Positions 8,494-17,354 of a stretch of DNA of 64,000 nt are shown piece after piece; position 1 is the first letter of the stretch, and each line of letters begins with the position of its first letter. The stretch is from JANNBN01 sp031430595. Lineage in GTDB: Bacteria; Actinomycetota; Acidimicrobiia; Acidimicrobiales; JANYDT01. The stretch spans positions 1 to 64,000 of the forward strand of contig JANPBU010000010.1 in NCBI GenBank assembly GCA_031430595.1. The letters are read 5' to 3'. The notes under the pieces were generated by a model, which was not told the origin of the DNA, did no database searches, and saw only the letters and a list, made by a program, of their open reading frames with translations. The translations under genes and the position numbers were made by a program.

Positions 8494-9405
8494 GTGGCCG
8501 CACCCCCGCTGGCGCTCATTTCGGCCGACGAGTCTGAGTACCAAAACATCTTGGCAACAACACAACTCTGGGGTCCATCGCACGTTTCGGCTGCCATCCT
8601 TACCGGAAGTGCGCCTGCTGGAAGCGGGCCTGCTGGAAGCGGGGCTGCCCACGTCGTTGGAGACATTGACCGTCAATTCGCTTGGGCGTCGGTGACCAAG
8701 TTGATCACGGCATTGACCTGCTGGATAGCCGTTGAGGAAGGCACAATTAGGTTTGAAGACCATGTCTCGCTGCCAGGACCCCATGCTGGGTTTGCAACGG
8801 TGGCGATGTTGCTTTCGCATGCGGCTGGCCTTTACCCCGATCGCAACGAGACGGTGGTTCCGCCGTTGGTTCGACGGACCTATTCCAACGTCGGAATTCG
8901 TTTGGCGGCTAATCACCTCAGCGAGTCAGCCGGAATCTCGTTCGGCGACTATTGCAACGAGGCCGTTCTTATTCCGCTCGGAATGGCAGCTACGTCAATA
9001 AGCGACCCAGCGGCAGGCGCGACCGGACCACTACGAGATCTCATTTGCTTAGTCAATGAACTTCGTTTCCCGACGCTTATCGACTCAGCAACCCTCACAC
9101 AGGTAACCACTCCGCAGTGGCCCGACCTGGTCGGAATTCTTCCCGGGTTTGGCCGCCAATCGCCAAATTCGTGGGGCCTCGGCGTCGAAATTCGAGGCAA
9201 TAAACACCCTCACTGGACGGGGAACCACAACAGCACGGCCACATTCGGACATTTTGGTCAGTCAGGTTCGATGATGTGGATTGACCCTGTGGCCAATGTC
9301 GCTGTCTGTTCGCTCGCATCGCAGCCGTTCGGATCCTGGGCCCAAGACGCCTGGCCAGTATTTAGCGACGGTGTATTGGACCTACTGGCGAATCGGGCTA
9401 CCTGA
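8494..9405 (+). CDS. Beta-lactamase-fold serine hydrolase
   Basis: 303 residues from GTG 8494, which has a purine-rich stretch (AAAAGGAC) just upstream; the longer frame back to 8254 overlaps the preceding gene and is not family-like. SVTK near residue 66 is the SxxK nucleophile motif and YSN near residue 130 is the YxN motif of class C beta-lactamases, esterases and DD-peptidases. GHFGQSGS near the C-terminus takes the place of the KTG/HxG box. No signal peptide is evident, so a cytoplasmic esterase-like role is more likely than beta-lactam resistance. A 15-bp tandem duplication at 8613-8642 repeats PAGSG. Confidence 0.8.
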   Translation: MAAPPLALISADESEYQNILATTQLWGPSHVSAAILTGSAPAGSGPAGSGAAHVVGDIDRQFAWASVTKLITALTCWIAVEEGTIRFEDHVSLPGPHAGFATVAMLLSHAAGLYPDRNETVVPPLVRRTYSNVGIRLAANHLSESAGISFGDYCNEAVLIPLGMAATSISDPAAGATGPLRDLICLVNELRFPTLIDSATLTQVTTPQWPDLVGILPGFGRQSPNSWGLGVEIRGNKHPHWTGNHNSTATFGHFGQSGSMMWIDPVANVAVCSLASQPFGSWAQDAWPVFSDGVLDLLANRAT

Positions 9406-9467
9406 CCGTCAAGGCGGAGTGAGCGGAAAAGCTTGTCACAAACTGTGTACAGTTCGTACAGATAACT

Positions 9468-10505
9468 ATGTCAGCAGCGGTTGCCCCCACCCCCGCCATC
9501 AGCCTCAATCATCTTCACAAGCGTTACGGCGATGTTGTCGCCGTCGACGACGTGAGCCTCGATATTGCCCCTGGCGAATTCTTTACTCTTCTCGGGCCAT
9601 CAGGCTCGGGTAAAACAACGGTGTTGCGCATGATCGCCGGATTCGAACAGGCCACGCGAGGAGATGTCAGCCTTGATGGCGTCGATGTCACCAACACGCC
9701 TCCGTTTGATCGAGACGTCAACACCGTGTTTCAGGACTATGCACTGTTCCCCCACATGTCCGTACAGAAAAACGTTGAATACGGCCTGATGGTTAAGAAG
9801 GTTCCGAAAGCTGAACGAACTGCTCGGGCCACTGAGGCCCTCGAAGCGGTTCGACTCGGGGAGTATGCATCCCGACGTCCGAATCAATTGTCCGGGGGTC
9901 AACGTCAGCGGGTTGCACTTGCTCGAGCGCTGATCAATCGACCAAAAGTACTGCTACTCGATGAACCGCTCGGTGCGCTCGACTTGAAGCTTCGAGAAGA
10001 AATGCAAGTTGAACTCAAAACGATTCAACACGACGTTGGAATTACCTTTGTTTTCGTTACACATGACCAGGATGAAGCGCTCACGATGAGCGACCGTATT
10101 GCGGTGTTCGACAAAGGAAACATTGTGCAGGTCGGTACACCTGAGCAGGTTTACGATCAACCGGCGACTCGTTTCGTTGCCGGCTTTGTCGGAACCTCAA
10201 ACATTGTGAGCGGCGAGACCGCCGAAGCTCTCCTCGGACGATCCGGAACTTTTGCCATACGACCGGAACGATTTCGGGTTCTTTCGGCCGACCAGCCGTT
10301 GCTTGACGGCGAGCGAAGCATTTCAGGTGCCGTCGCTCACAGTCAGTTCGTGGGTTCAGAAACCCGGCTGCGTGTTGAAGCCCCTCCCCTGGCTCCGCTG
10401 CTCGTTACGCTGGCACACACTCACTCCGCTCGACCCATGTTTTGCGTTGGTCAAGCAATTACCCTCGCCGTGCGACCCGACGCCGGAACCGCGATCGCTG
10501 AATAA
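9468..10505 (+). CDS. potA: Polyamine-type ABC transporter ATPase
   Basis: 345 residues, the family norm. Walker A GPSGSGKTT is near residue 44, the Q-loop is VFQDYALFPHM, the signature LSGGQRQRVALARAL near 141, Walker B VLLLDEPLG, and the switch His in FVTHDQDEA. A C-terminal TOBE-like domain covers about 240-345. It would energise the two permeases encoded downstream for spermidine/putrescine import. It is first in a same-strand cluster (ATPase, binding protein, two permeases). Assignment to polyamines rests on family similarity; iron or other small cations are also handled by this ATPase group. Confidence 0.9.
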   Translation: MSAAVAPTPAISLNHLHKRYGDVVAVDDVSLDIAPGEFFTLLGPSGSGKTTVLRMIAGFEQATRGDVSLDGVDVTNTPPFDRDVNTVFQDYALFPHMSVQKNVEYGLMVKKVPKAERTARATEALEAVRLGEYASRRPNQLSGGQRQRVALARALINRPKVLLLDEPLGALDLKLREEMQVELKTIQHDVGITFVFVTHDQDEALTMSDRIAVFDKGNIVQVGTPEQVYDQPATRFVAGFVGTSNIVSGETAEALLGRSGTFAIRPERFRVLSADQPLLDGERSISGAVAHSQFVGSETRLRVEAPPLAPLLVTLAHTHSARPMFCVGQAITLAVRPDAGTAIAE

Positions 10506-10557
10506 GCAAGCGACAAACAATCTCACCCACACCACAACCCCTAAACCCGAGGTACTC

Positions 10558-11811
10558 ATGAAGAAAACCACTATCAAAACGATCGGTATCGCCGCAGTAC
10601 TTGCGTTCACGCTCAACGCATGCGGCGGCTCAAGTTCGGCCCCATCAAGTGAAGCACCGTCAAGCGAGGTGCCATCCACCGAGGCCGCTGCAGACGCTCC
10701 TGCTGATGCCCCTGCTGAAGGAAATGAAGCCGCCGCCGGCGTCTCAGCACCAGATCTTCCGATGGCGACCGAAGTCGGTACCGGTGAAGGCCAGGTCAAC
10801 GTCGTCGCATGGCCCGGCTACACCGAAAAAGACTGGGTGGACCCGTTCACCACTGCGAGCGGCTGCAAGGTCAACGTAAAGGTTGGAAACACTTCCGACG
10901 AAATGGTTGCCCTCATGCAGACGGGTGAATACGACCTCGTGTCAGCCTCTGGTGACGCAAGTCTCCGACTGATCGCATCGGGTGAAGTTGCCCCGGTCAA
11001 CACTGCGTTGCTCTCGAACTACGCCGATGTCTACGACTCGCTGAAAAACAAGGCATGGAACTCGGTCGGCGACAAGTCATACGGTGTTCCTCACGGGCGT
11101 GGCGCGAACCTCTTGATGTACCGCACCGACAAATTCACAACCCCTCCCGACTCGTGGAGTGTTGTGTGGGCCGCCGACTCGACAGCCAAAGGTTCGGTTA
11201 CTGCGTACGACGCACCTATCTACATCGCCGATGCTGCGGTCTACCTCATGTCAACGAACCCTGAGCTCGGGATCAAGAACCCATATGCGCTCGACAAAAC
11301 CCAGTTTGCTGCTGCAGTCGAACTTCTCAAAGGTCAAAAAGGTCTGGTCAGCGAATACTGGAGCGACTACCTCAAGCAACAGGCAGCTTTCAAGTCCGGA
11401 ACCATGACCGCTGGCACGTCTTGGCAGGTTGTTGCCAACGCTGCGAAAGCCGAAGGCACCCCGGTTGACGTCGTTCTTCCAAAAGAAGGTTCAACCGGAT
11501 GGTCTGACACCTGGATGGTTTCGTCGAAATCGAAGAACCCTAATTGTGCATACATGTGGATGAACTACATCATCAGCCCAGAAGGCAATGCGCTTGCTAC
11601 CGAATACTTCGGCGAGGCACCTTCAAACCAGAAGGCATGTGCACTTACCAAAGACAAAAATCATTGCACCACGTTCCACGCTGGCGACGAGGAGTATTTC
11701 TCGAAGATTTGGTACTGGACAACCCCGACTAAGGAATGCCTTGACGGTCGAGGGCCGATCTGTGTCGAGTTCGCCGAGTGGAACAAGGCCTGGACCGAAC
11801 TCAAGGGCTGA
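10558..11811 (+). CDS. potD: Polyamine-type ABC transporter substrate-binding lipoprotein
   Basis: 417 residues from ATG 10558. The signal peptide ends in a lipobox LNAC with Cys 22, so the mature protein is membrane-anchored. A Ser/Pro/Ala linker of about 45 residues follows, then a type II periplasmic-binding fold with VVAWPGYTEKDW and YDLVSASGDASL, as in PotD/PotF proteins. Four or more cysteines in the C-terminal third could form disulfides. It sits 52 bases after the ATPase gene. The ligand is inferred as polyamine; the binding residues cannot be verified by eye. Confidence 0.88.
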   Translation: MKKTTIKTIGIAAVLAFTLNACGGSSSAPSSEAPSSEVPSTEAAADAPADAPAEGNEAAAGVSAPDLPMATEVGTGEGQVNVVAWPGYTEKDWVDPFTTASGCKVNVKVGNTSDEMVALMQTGEYDLVSASGDASLRLIASGEVAPVNTALLSNYADVYDSLKNKAWNSVGDKSYGVPHGRGANLLMYRTDKFTTPPDSWSVVWAADSTAKGSVTAYDAPIYIADAAVYLMSTNPELGIKNPYALDKTQFAAAVELLKGQKGLVSEYWSDYLKQQAAFKSGTMTAGTSWQVVANAAKAEGTPVDVVLPKEGSTGWSDTWMVSSKSKNPNCAYMWMNYIISPEGNALATEYFGEAPSNQKACALTKDKNHCTTFHAGDEEYFSKIWYWTTPTKECLDGRGPICVEFAEWNKAWTELKG

Positions 11812-11894
11812 AAACTGATGTGACTTGGGAGGGCAGTGTTGTCGCCCTCCCATCACGATCATTCTTCCTGTCTTTGTGATCTCTAGGTAACTAC

Positions 11895-12740
11895 GTGCGA
11901 GCGCTCTCCCGACTTCTCTATCGACGCCCCAAACTTCGATTGCTAGCATTACTCAGCGCACCTATGGTGTGGCTAGTTGTTGCGTATCTTGGCGCGCTCG
12001 CCGCGCTGCTCATCACCTCGTTCTACAAGCTCGATGGTTTCAGCGGTGCCACCATCAAGGAATTCGGATTTCAGAACTTCACTGAAATTCGAACGGTTTC
12101 GGTATACCGCCATGTTGTTGTCCGTACCGTTTTAGTTGCGACCGCTGTAACCGTCATCGACCTTGCGTTAGCGATTCCCATCTCGTTCTACCTAGCGAAA
12201 ATAGCCTCGCCCCGGGTTCGACGCATCCTTTCGGTGGCCGTGACCATGCCCCTATGGGCGAGCTACCTCGTAAAGGCATATGCCTGGCGAACGTTCGTCG
12301 ATCCAGGTGACGGGCTCATCAAAAAGGTGTTCGGCGTTACGCCTGGCCTCGGGCTGGCATCGACGACCATTGTGCTTGCCTACCTGTGGCTGCCCTACGC
12401 GATCTTGCCGGTGTACGCCGGGCTGGAACGCCTGCCCGATTCGCTACTCGAAGCATCGGCGGACCTTGGCGGGCATGCCCTTGTCACATTTCGAAAAGTC
12501 GTCATTCCGGTACTCGGGCCCGCATTGGTTGCCGGAAGTATTTTCACGTTCTCGTTGTCGATGGGCGACTACATCGCGGTCGATCTGGTGGGCGGGAAAA
12601 CACAGATGATTGGTTCGGTTGTGTACGACAACTTCGTTCAGAACGGACCATTGGCAGCGGCCGTTTCACTTATCCCAATGGCGATCATGCTCGTCTACCT
12701 CCTCGGGGCCCGCCAAACCGGTGCTCTCGAAAATATGTAG
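11895..12740 (+). CDS. potB: Polyamine-type ABC transporter permease 1
   Basis: 281 residues with six predicted membrane segments, starting at GTG 11895 with hydrophobic residues from about 18. The EAA loop that contacts the ATPase is seen in LLEASADLGGHALVTFRKVVIP. The order of transporter genes and the family match to PotB/HisM-type inner-membrane permeases support its role as one half of the channel. The second permease starts 8 bases downstream. Confidence 0.88.
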   Translation: MRALSRLLYRRPKLRLLALLSAPMVWLVVAYLGALAALLITSFYKLDGFSGATIKEFGFQNFTEIRTVSVYRHVVVRTVLVATAVTVIDLALAIPISFYLAKIASPRVRRILSVAVTMPLWASYLVKAYAWRTFVDPGDGLIKKVFGVTPGLGLASTTIVLAYLWLPYAILPVYAGLERLPDSLLEASADLGGHALVTFRKVVIPVLGPALVAGSIFTFSLSMGDYIAVDLVGGKTQMIGSVVYDNFVQNGPLAAAVSLIPMAIMLVYLLGARQTGALENM

Positions 12741-12748
12741 GTACCCAT

Positions 12749-13549
12749 ATGCATTTATCAAAAACCGCCCGTCGGGCAATCGCTGGCCTCACTTCTTTGG
12801 TAGTAGTCATACTTTGGGCGCCCATCATTTATGCGGGTCTCTTAGCGTTTAATACCGCCAAATCCACGACCCTGCAGGGGCTAACGGTCAAATGGTGGCC
12901 CGAGGCATTTCGAGATCCTGAGGTACGAGAAGCGCTGTGGGGGTCTACGCGTACCGCGTTCTTTGCAACGATCATTGCGCTGATTCTCGGCACCCTGTTG
13001 GCGTTCGCCATTCAGCGTTTTTCGTTTTTTGGGAAAGATGCGCTGTCGTTCGCCGTCGTGCTTCCGATCGCCTTACCGGGCATCATCACGGGTATTGCAC
13101 TCAACAGCGCGTTTCGACAATTAGGAGTGAGCTTTGGTTTCAAAACGATCGTGATCGCGCACGCAACGTTTTGCATTGTGGTCGTTCACAACAACGTGCT
13201 TGCCCGATTGCGTCGACTTCCAGCCAGTTTGGAAGAAGCATCAGCCGATCTCGGCGCGCATACCTTTACGACGTTGCGACACGTGACGTTCCCAATGCTT
13301 GCAAGTTCGTTCGGTGCAGGTGCCATCCTTGCGTTCGCTCTTTCATTCGATGAAATCGTGGTGACGACGTTTACCGCTGGGGCCAACGCGAAGACCCTCC
13401 CCCAATACATATTGGGAAATTTTTCACGTCCTAACAATTTGCCAAAAGTGAATGTCGCTGTGTTAGTCGTGCTGTTGCTCTCGATTATTCCGGTGTGGTT
13501 TGCACAGCGACTGAGCGAGTCGGGCCCGGGTATGGCAAGTTCGCGGTAG
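12749..13549 (+). CDS. potC: Polyamine-type ABC transporter permease 2
   Basis: 266 residues from ATG 12749; the longer open frame upstream overlaps permease 1 and is not family-like. About six membrane segments are present. The EAA loop reads LEEASADLGAHTFTTLRHVTFP. It would pair with permease 1 to form the translocation pore. It closes the four-gene importer; an unrelated aldolase gene follows 21 bases later on the same strand. Confidence 0.88.
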   Translation: MHLSKTARRAIAGLTSLVVVILWAPIIYAGLLAFNTAKSTTLQGLTVKWWPEAFRDPEVREALWGSTRTAFFATIIALILGTLLAFAIQRFSFFGKDALSFAVVLPIALPGIITGIALNSAFRQLGVSFGFKTIVIAHATFCIVVVHNNVLARLRRLPASLEEASADLGAHTFTTLRHVTFPMLASSFGAGAILAFALSFDEIVVTTFTAGANAKTLPQYILGNFSRPNNLPKVNVAVLVVLLLSIIPVWFAQRLSESGPGMASSR

Positions 13550-13570
13550 TACGTCGTATGCTTTCGTCTT

Positions 13571-14368
13571 ATGGCCAACGAGACGAGCCCCATCATGGTG
13601 TCGCAACAAGGAAACGCCCCACTTCCGAAGCCCGATGGTGAAAGAACACTCGTGGAGGAACGACTTCACCGAAAACAGCGACTGGCTGCCTCGCTACGTA
13701 TTTTTTCGAGGTGTGGTTTCGACGAAGGTGTTGCGGGGCACATCACCGCCCGAGACCCCGAACTTACCGACCACTTTTGGGTGAATCCGTTCGGTATGCA
13801 CTTCAGCATGATCAAGGCGTCTGACCTCATTTTGGTCCGCCACGACGGCAAGGTCGTCGAAGGAAACGCACCGGTTAACCAGGCAGCGTTCGCCATCCAC
13901 TCACAGGTACACGAAGCACGACCCGACGTTGTTGGCGCCGCCCACGCCCACTCTGCGTACGGCAAAACGTGGTCAACGCTTGGGCGCAAACTTGACCCGA
14001 TCACTCAAGACGTATGTGCGTTTTACGAAGACCATGCGCTATTCGACGACTACACCGGCGTCGTTCTCGACCCGCAGGAGGGCAAACGAATTGCCTATGC
14101 TTTGGGTGACGCAAAGGCGATCATTCTGCGTAACCATGGCCTACTTACCGTCGGACACTCGGTTGAAGAAGCGGCATGGTGGTTTGTCACGATGGATCGT
14201 TCCTGCCAAACGCAACTCATGGCTGAGGCGGCCGGAACCCCAATATCTATCCCTCACGAGATGGCGAAGCTCACGTCTACCCAAGTTGGTAGTCATCTCG
14301 CCGGTTGGTTCAGCTTTCAACCAATGTACGACCGAATGGTGAAAGACCAACCAGAACTTCTTGCCTGA
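13571..14368 (+). CDS. Class II aldolase/adducin-family protein
   Basis: 265 residues. The fold is recognised from GHITARDPE, the metal-site AHAHSAYGK (two His) and the third-His region LRNHGLLTVG. Family members are sugar-phosphate aldolases, epimerases or decarboxylases using Zn, but many actinobacterial versions of this adducin-like group have no known substrate. It lies 21 bases after the polyamine importer and may be cotranscribed. A 13-bp unit is duplicated in tandem across the stop codon (14354-14379), so the last codons have been copied past the TGA. Confidence 0.85.
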   Translation: MANETSPIMVSQQGNAPLPKPDGERTLVEERLHRKQRLAASLRIFSRCGFDEGVAGHITARDPELTDHFWVNPFGMHFSMIKASDLILVRHDGKVVEGNAPVNQAAFAIHSQVHEARPDVVGAAHAHSAYGKTWSTLGRKLDPITQDVCAFYEDHALFDDYTGVVLDPQEGKRIAYALGDAKAIILRNHGLLTVGHSVEEAAWWFVTMDRSCQTQLMAEAAGTPISIPHEMAKLTSTQVGSHLAGWFSFQPMYDRMVKDQPELLA

Positions 14369-14438
14369 ACTTCTTGCCTGACGTGACACCCGTCCCACCT
14401 TCTCTCGGTTGATCGGCAAACCCAATTAACCTTGCCAG

Positions 14439-16160
14439 GTGTCTCCTTTATCTGTATCCGACGTGGCCGTTTCCGACGCAAGTGTTTCCGAGCTAGTCAC
14501 TGCCCCATCTCTTAGCAATATCTCCGATACGGCCAAGTTTGCGTTCACCGACAACGGCCCGTGGGTCGTCAAAGAATCCGAACTGAAGTGGGCCGTCGGA
14601 ATTGATCGACTGAGGGAACGCACCAACGCACTCGTTCCGGAATTGACCACACCGGGCAAGTTGCCACCGGGGCTTCGGGTCATTCGAACCGGGCGAATTC
14701 TCGGTGGGGCCCTTGCGCTCTGGCGAATCAAGGAGAAGCCGAAGGGTGGTGCTGTAAGCCGCGCCGGTGTGTCTAAGCGCCTCAGGGTCGGTTTCGCTCA
14801 GCTCGGGCCGACGTATATCAAGATGGGCCAAATCATTTCGTCAGGTGAAGGAATCTTCCCGCCTGAACTGGTTTTGGAGTTTCGCATCCTTCGCGACAAA
14901 GTGCCGGCTGAACCGTTTGAAGCAGTCCGACGGACCGTAGAAGAAGATCTCGGAGTCCCCATCGAGGCTGTTTTTTCGTTCTTCGATCGAACTCCGTTGG
15001 CTGCAGCCTCGATAGCGCAGGTCCATGCGGCCACGTTGTTAAGCGGTGAAGAGGTTGTCGTGAAAGTGCAGCGACCTACCGTTGCCACACTCGTACGCCG
15101 AGATTTGCGGGCTATGAGTTGGTTTGCACCTCACCTCATCGGCCGTATCCCAATCGCTGCCCTTGCGAATCCGCCTGCACTGGTTGAGTTGTTCGCGGAG
15201 ACGATCGTTGAAGAACTCGACTTTCGCCTCGAAGCCCAAAACATGCTCGACACGGCACGAGTGTTGCGACTGACAGATCAGCACAAGACCATGCTGGTTC
15301 CCCGCCCACATCCCACCCTCGTCACCAAGCGGGTCTTGGTCATGGAACGACTTCGTGGCTTCAGCTTCGACGATGTACCCGGAATGCACGCTGCGGGGAT
15401 CGACACCGAAGCCGTCATCAAAGCAGCCATGGTGGCCTTCCTTGAGGGCGTCATGCTTCACGGGGTGTTTCATGGCGATCTTCATGGCGGAAACCTGTTC
15501 GTGATGGCCGACGGAAAGATTGCGCTACTAGACCACGGCATTACTGGTCGGTTGAGCGAAACGAAAAGGATGGCGTTCCTGAAGTTGATGATGGCTGGCA
15601 CGACCAACGACATCAAGCTTCAGGTCAAGGCGTTGTGTGAGCTTGGTGCGCTGCCTATGGACACCGACGTCGATCAGGTTGTTCGTGACCTGAACCTCGA
15701 TGGGCCGGTAAAAGACCCAACGAAGATGGCGCCGGAGGAACTTATTGCTGAGGTTCGAAACATCACCAAGGCGTTGCTTGGGTATGGCGCACGGATGCCA
15801 AAGGAATTAATGTTGTACGTCAAGGATCTGTTGTTCCTCGATGGTGCCATGGCAACGTTGGCCCCGAACCTCGATCTCTTTGGCGCACTCACCGAGATTG
15901 GCACTCATTTTGCGATGGCTCACGGTCAGAAAATCGCCAGCGATGTCGGCATCGCCCTGACGGCTGAATCGATTGATATCAGTGCGTTTAAAGCGACCAT
16001 CGGGGTCGAAGCCGGGGTTCAACGCTTGACCTATTCCGAGTTACAAGAACGCCGAGCCCTCATCGCCCAGCGTATGGAAGGCCACGAAGATGCCGCCAAG
16101 TCAGCGTTGCGAGACCTGTCCGGTATTCGCAAACGAAAGTCTCTGTTTAAAAAAGCATGA
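14439..16160 (+). CDS. ABC1/AarF/UbiB-family atypical kinase
   Basis: 573 residues. Family landmarks are all present: KMGQIISS (KxGQ motif) near residue 128, ASIAQVHAA, VVVKVQRP with the ATP-site Lys, EELDFRLEAQN, HGDLHGGNLF (catalytic loop) and LLDHGI. Members are ATPases or kinases linked to ubiquinone or other lipid and quinone metabolism; the substrate is not known in actinobacteria. The N-terminal 50 residues are variable and the start (GTG 14439) is weakly supported. Transcription likely stops before the WXG100 promoter just downstream. Confidence 0.9.
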   Translation: MSPLSVSDVAVSDASVSELVTAPSLSNISDTAKFAFTDNGPWVVKESELKWAVGIDRLRERTNALVPELTTPGKLPPGLRVIRTGRILGGALALWRIKEKPKGGAVSRAGVSKRLRVGFAQLGPTYIKMGQIISSGEGIFPPELVLEFRILRDKVPAEPFEAVRRTVEEDLGVPIEAVFSFFDRTPLAAASIAQVHAATLLSGEEVVVKVQRPTVATLVRRDLRAMSWFAPHLIGRIPIAALANPPALVELFAETIVEELDFRLEAQNMLDTARVLRLTDQHKTMLVPRPHPTLVTKRVLVMERLRGFSFDDVPGMHAAGIDTEAVIKAAMVAFLEGVMLHGVFHGDLHGGNLFVMADGKIALLDHGITGRLSETKRMAFLKLMMAGTTNDIKLQVKALCELGALPMDTDVDQVVRDLNLDGPVKDPTKMAPEELIAEVRNITKALLGYGARMPKELMLYVKDLLFLDGAMATLAPNLDLFGALTEIGTHFAMAHGQKIASDVGIALTAESIDISAFKATIGVEAGVQRLTYSELQERRALIAQRMEGHEDAAKSALRDLSGIRKRKSLFKKA

Positions 16161-16176
16161 AATACATTGAAACTGC

Positions 16177-16205
16177 TTGACAGTTTCTAGTGTATTTCGT
16201 ATGGT
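16177..16205 (+). promoter_or_regulatory. Sigma-70-type promoter for the WXG100 gene
   Basis: TTGACA at 16177-16182 and TATGGT at 16200-16205 are spaced by 17 bases. This is close to the consensus housekeeping promoter and lies about 40 bases before the ATG of the WXG100 gene, with a GGAGG ribosome-binding site at about 16231. Confidence 0.6.
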
Positions 16206-16245
16206 TTCAGTGTACCCCAAACCGAACCCAGGAGGTTCTTTCATC

Positions 16246-16530
16246 ATGGCAGCACGTGTTCTTTCTAGCGATCAAGGCAAGTCATCAATCACCCGTATGC
16301 AGGGCATTTTGTCGAACGGTCTCGCTGAGCAAATCAGGGCGCTTCGAGCCGAGGGCGAACAGCTTTCTGACCCAAATGTATGGGACGGAACCCTGGCCGA
16401 AGACTTCCGTTCAAACACCTGGCCTGGGGCTTCGCAAAGCCTCAACGCTTGCGCCCAAGCCCTCGAGGCGCTGCGTAACCGCATCCAGGGCGTCAACCAA
16501 GACATCATGGCTGCAGGCGGCAACAGCTGA
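16246..16530 (+). CDS. WXG100-family small helical protein
   Basis: 94 residues from ATG 16246, chosen because AGGAGG lies about 10 bases upstream; an open frame to 16177 crosses the promoter. The protein is about the 100-residue size of ESAT-6-like proteins. It has two helical halves separated by a turn containing SNTWPGASQ, which carries W-x-G. Such proteins form helical hairpin dimers exported by type VII (ESX/Yuk) systems or serve as N-terminal modules. No ESX component, partner WXG gene or toxin domain is encoded nearby, and the gene has its own promoter and terminators. Confidence 0.75.
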   Translation: MAARVLSSDQGKSSITRMQGILSNGLAEQIRALRAEGEQLSDPNVWDGTLAEDFRSNTWPGASQSLNACAQALEALRNRIQGVNQDIMAAGGNS

Positions 16531-16545
16531 GCTCAATCAATTAAA

Positions 16546-16582
16546 GGGTCTCAAACGACCAACCCCCTAGTCGTCAAGACCC
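16546..16582 (+). terminator. Hairpin downstream of the WXG100 gene
   Basis: GGGTCT and AGACCC form the outer stem; ACGAC and GTCGT form the inner stem, with small internal bulges. It begins 16 bases after the WXG100 stop. It lacks a strong U-tract, so it may act as an mRNA-stabilising or partial terminator structure. Confidence 0.5.
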
Positions 16583-16594
16583 CTCAAAATAACC

Positions 16595-16639
16595 CTGCCC
16601 GGCTGATTCGTTCATGCGGCAGCCGGGCAGTGTTTTCTT
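16595..16639 (+). terminator. Rho-independent terminator
   Basis: A perfect 11-bp stem CTGCCCGGCTG / CAGCCGGGCAG (16595-16605 and 16620-16630) encloses a 14-base loop and is followed by TGTTTTCTT. This is a textbook intrinsic terminator for the WXG100 transcript. Confidence 0.85.
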
Positions 16640-16709
16640 ACTACTGACCGCTCTACCACCGAAGTAGACGCGAAAGGCCGCCTGCCGATAATAAGATATC
16701 GGAAGCCTT

Positions 16710-16931
16710 ATGACTGACAATTTAATTCGAGACGTACCGGAAGACTTGATTGATTTGATTGACCGAAATGCCCACCGAATGGGAATTTCACGAAGTGAGT
16801 ATCTTCGACGAGCCCTGGCCCGAGAACGGTGCAGCGAAGTAGCTCCCACGACGAGTGCCGATTTTGAACGTATAGGCGAGCGGTTTGCCGGACTTGGCGA
16901 CGATGAATTGATGCGTCGAGCTAGGTCGTGA
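16710..16931 (+). CDS. vapB: VapB-type ribbon-helix-helix antitoxin
   Basis: 73 residues. The N-terminal part (NLIRDVPEDLIDLIDRNA, then GISRSEYLRRAL) has the pattern of a ribbon-helix-helix DNA-binding domain that represses its own operon. The C-terminal part is a short tail that would bind and neutralise the PIN toxin. Its stop TGA overlaps the toxin start as GTGA, the usual translational coupling of vapBC. Confidence 0.85.
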   Translation: MTDNLIRDVPEDLIDLIDRNAHRMGISRSEYLRRALARERCSEVAPTTSADFERIGERFAGLGDDELMRRARS

Positions 16932-17337
16932 CGACTTGGTTGGTCGATACGTCCGCATTTGTTCGGTTTGGCAAGGTGATGGAGCCTGAAATTTGGCAAA
17001 CCCATATAGATCGTGGTTTGTTGCGAATCAGTACGTTAACGAGACTTGAGATTGGCCACTCAGCTCGATCAGCCGACGAACTTTCCGACGACGTCGCTCA
17101 TCCGCCGTTGTCAAAGATGCCAATCGAGAATCTCACACCAGCAGTAGAGGATCGCGCCCTTGATGTTCAGCTCCGTTTAGCTGCACAGGCCATCATCGGG
17201 CCCCGTCGATTCCTGATCTGTTGATCGCCGCAACAGCAGAACTCGCCAAACTTACGGTCCTTCATCATGACAAAGACTTCGAATTGATCGCCCAAATAAC
17301 CGGGCAACCCGTCGAACGATTGATTTGGGAACAATGA
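16928..17337 (+). pseudogene. vapC: VapC-type PIN ribonuclease toxin, frameshifted
   Basis: The first frame (to 17224) begins WLVDTSAFVR, the PIN-domain start with its first catalytic Asp, and has TRLEIG with the conserved Glu. After AAQ the family sequence leaves this frame. The next frame continues with APSIPDLLIAATAELAKL, LHHDKDFELIA and GQPVER, restoring the conserved Asp residues and the C-terminus at 17337. Restoring one G in the GG at about 17187-17188 would give a normal toxin of about 136 residues. As written, the four-acid active site is incomplete. Confidence 0.75.
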
Positions 17338-17354
17338 AAAACGTTGGGAGTTGT

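Noticed and set aside
9406..9467. GTACAG repeated twice before the ABC ATPase start, as a possible operator.
   Set aside because: Only 6-base units, no palindrome and no known regulator match.
10252..10557. Extended start for the polyamine binding protein.
   Set aside because: It lies inside the ATPase gene in another frame, and the signal peptide and lipobox begin at ATG 10558.
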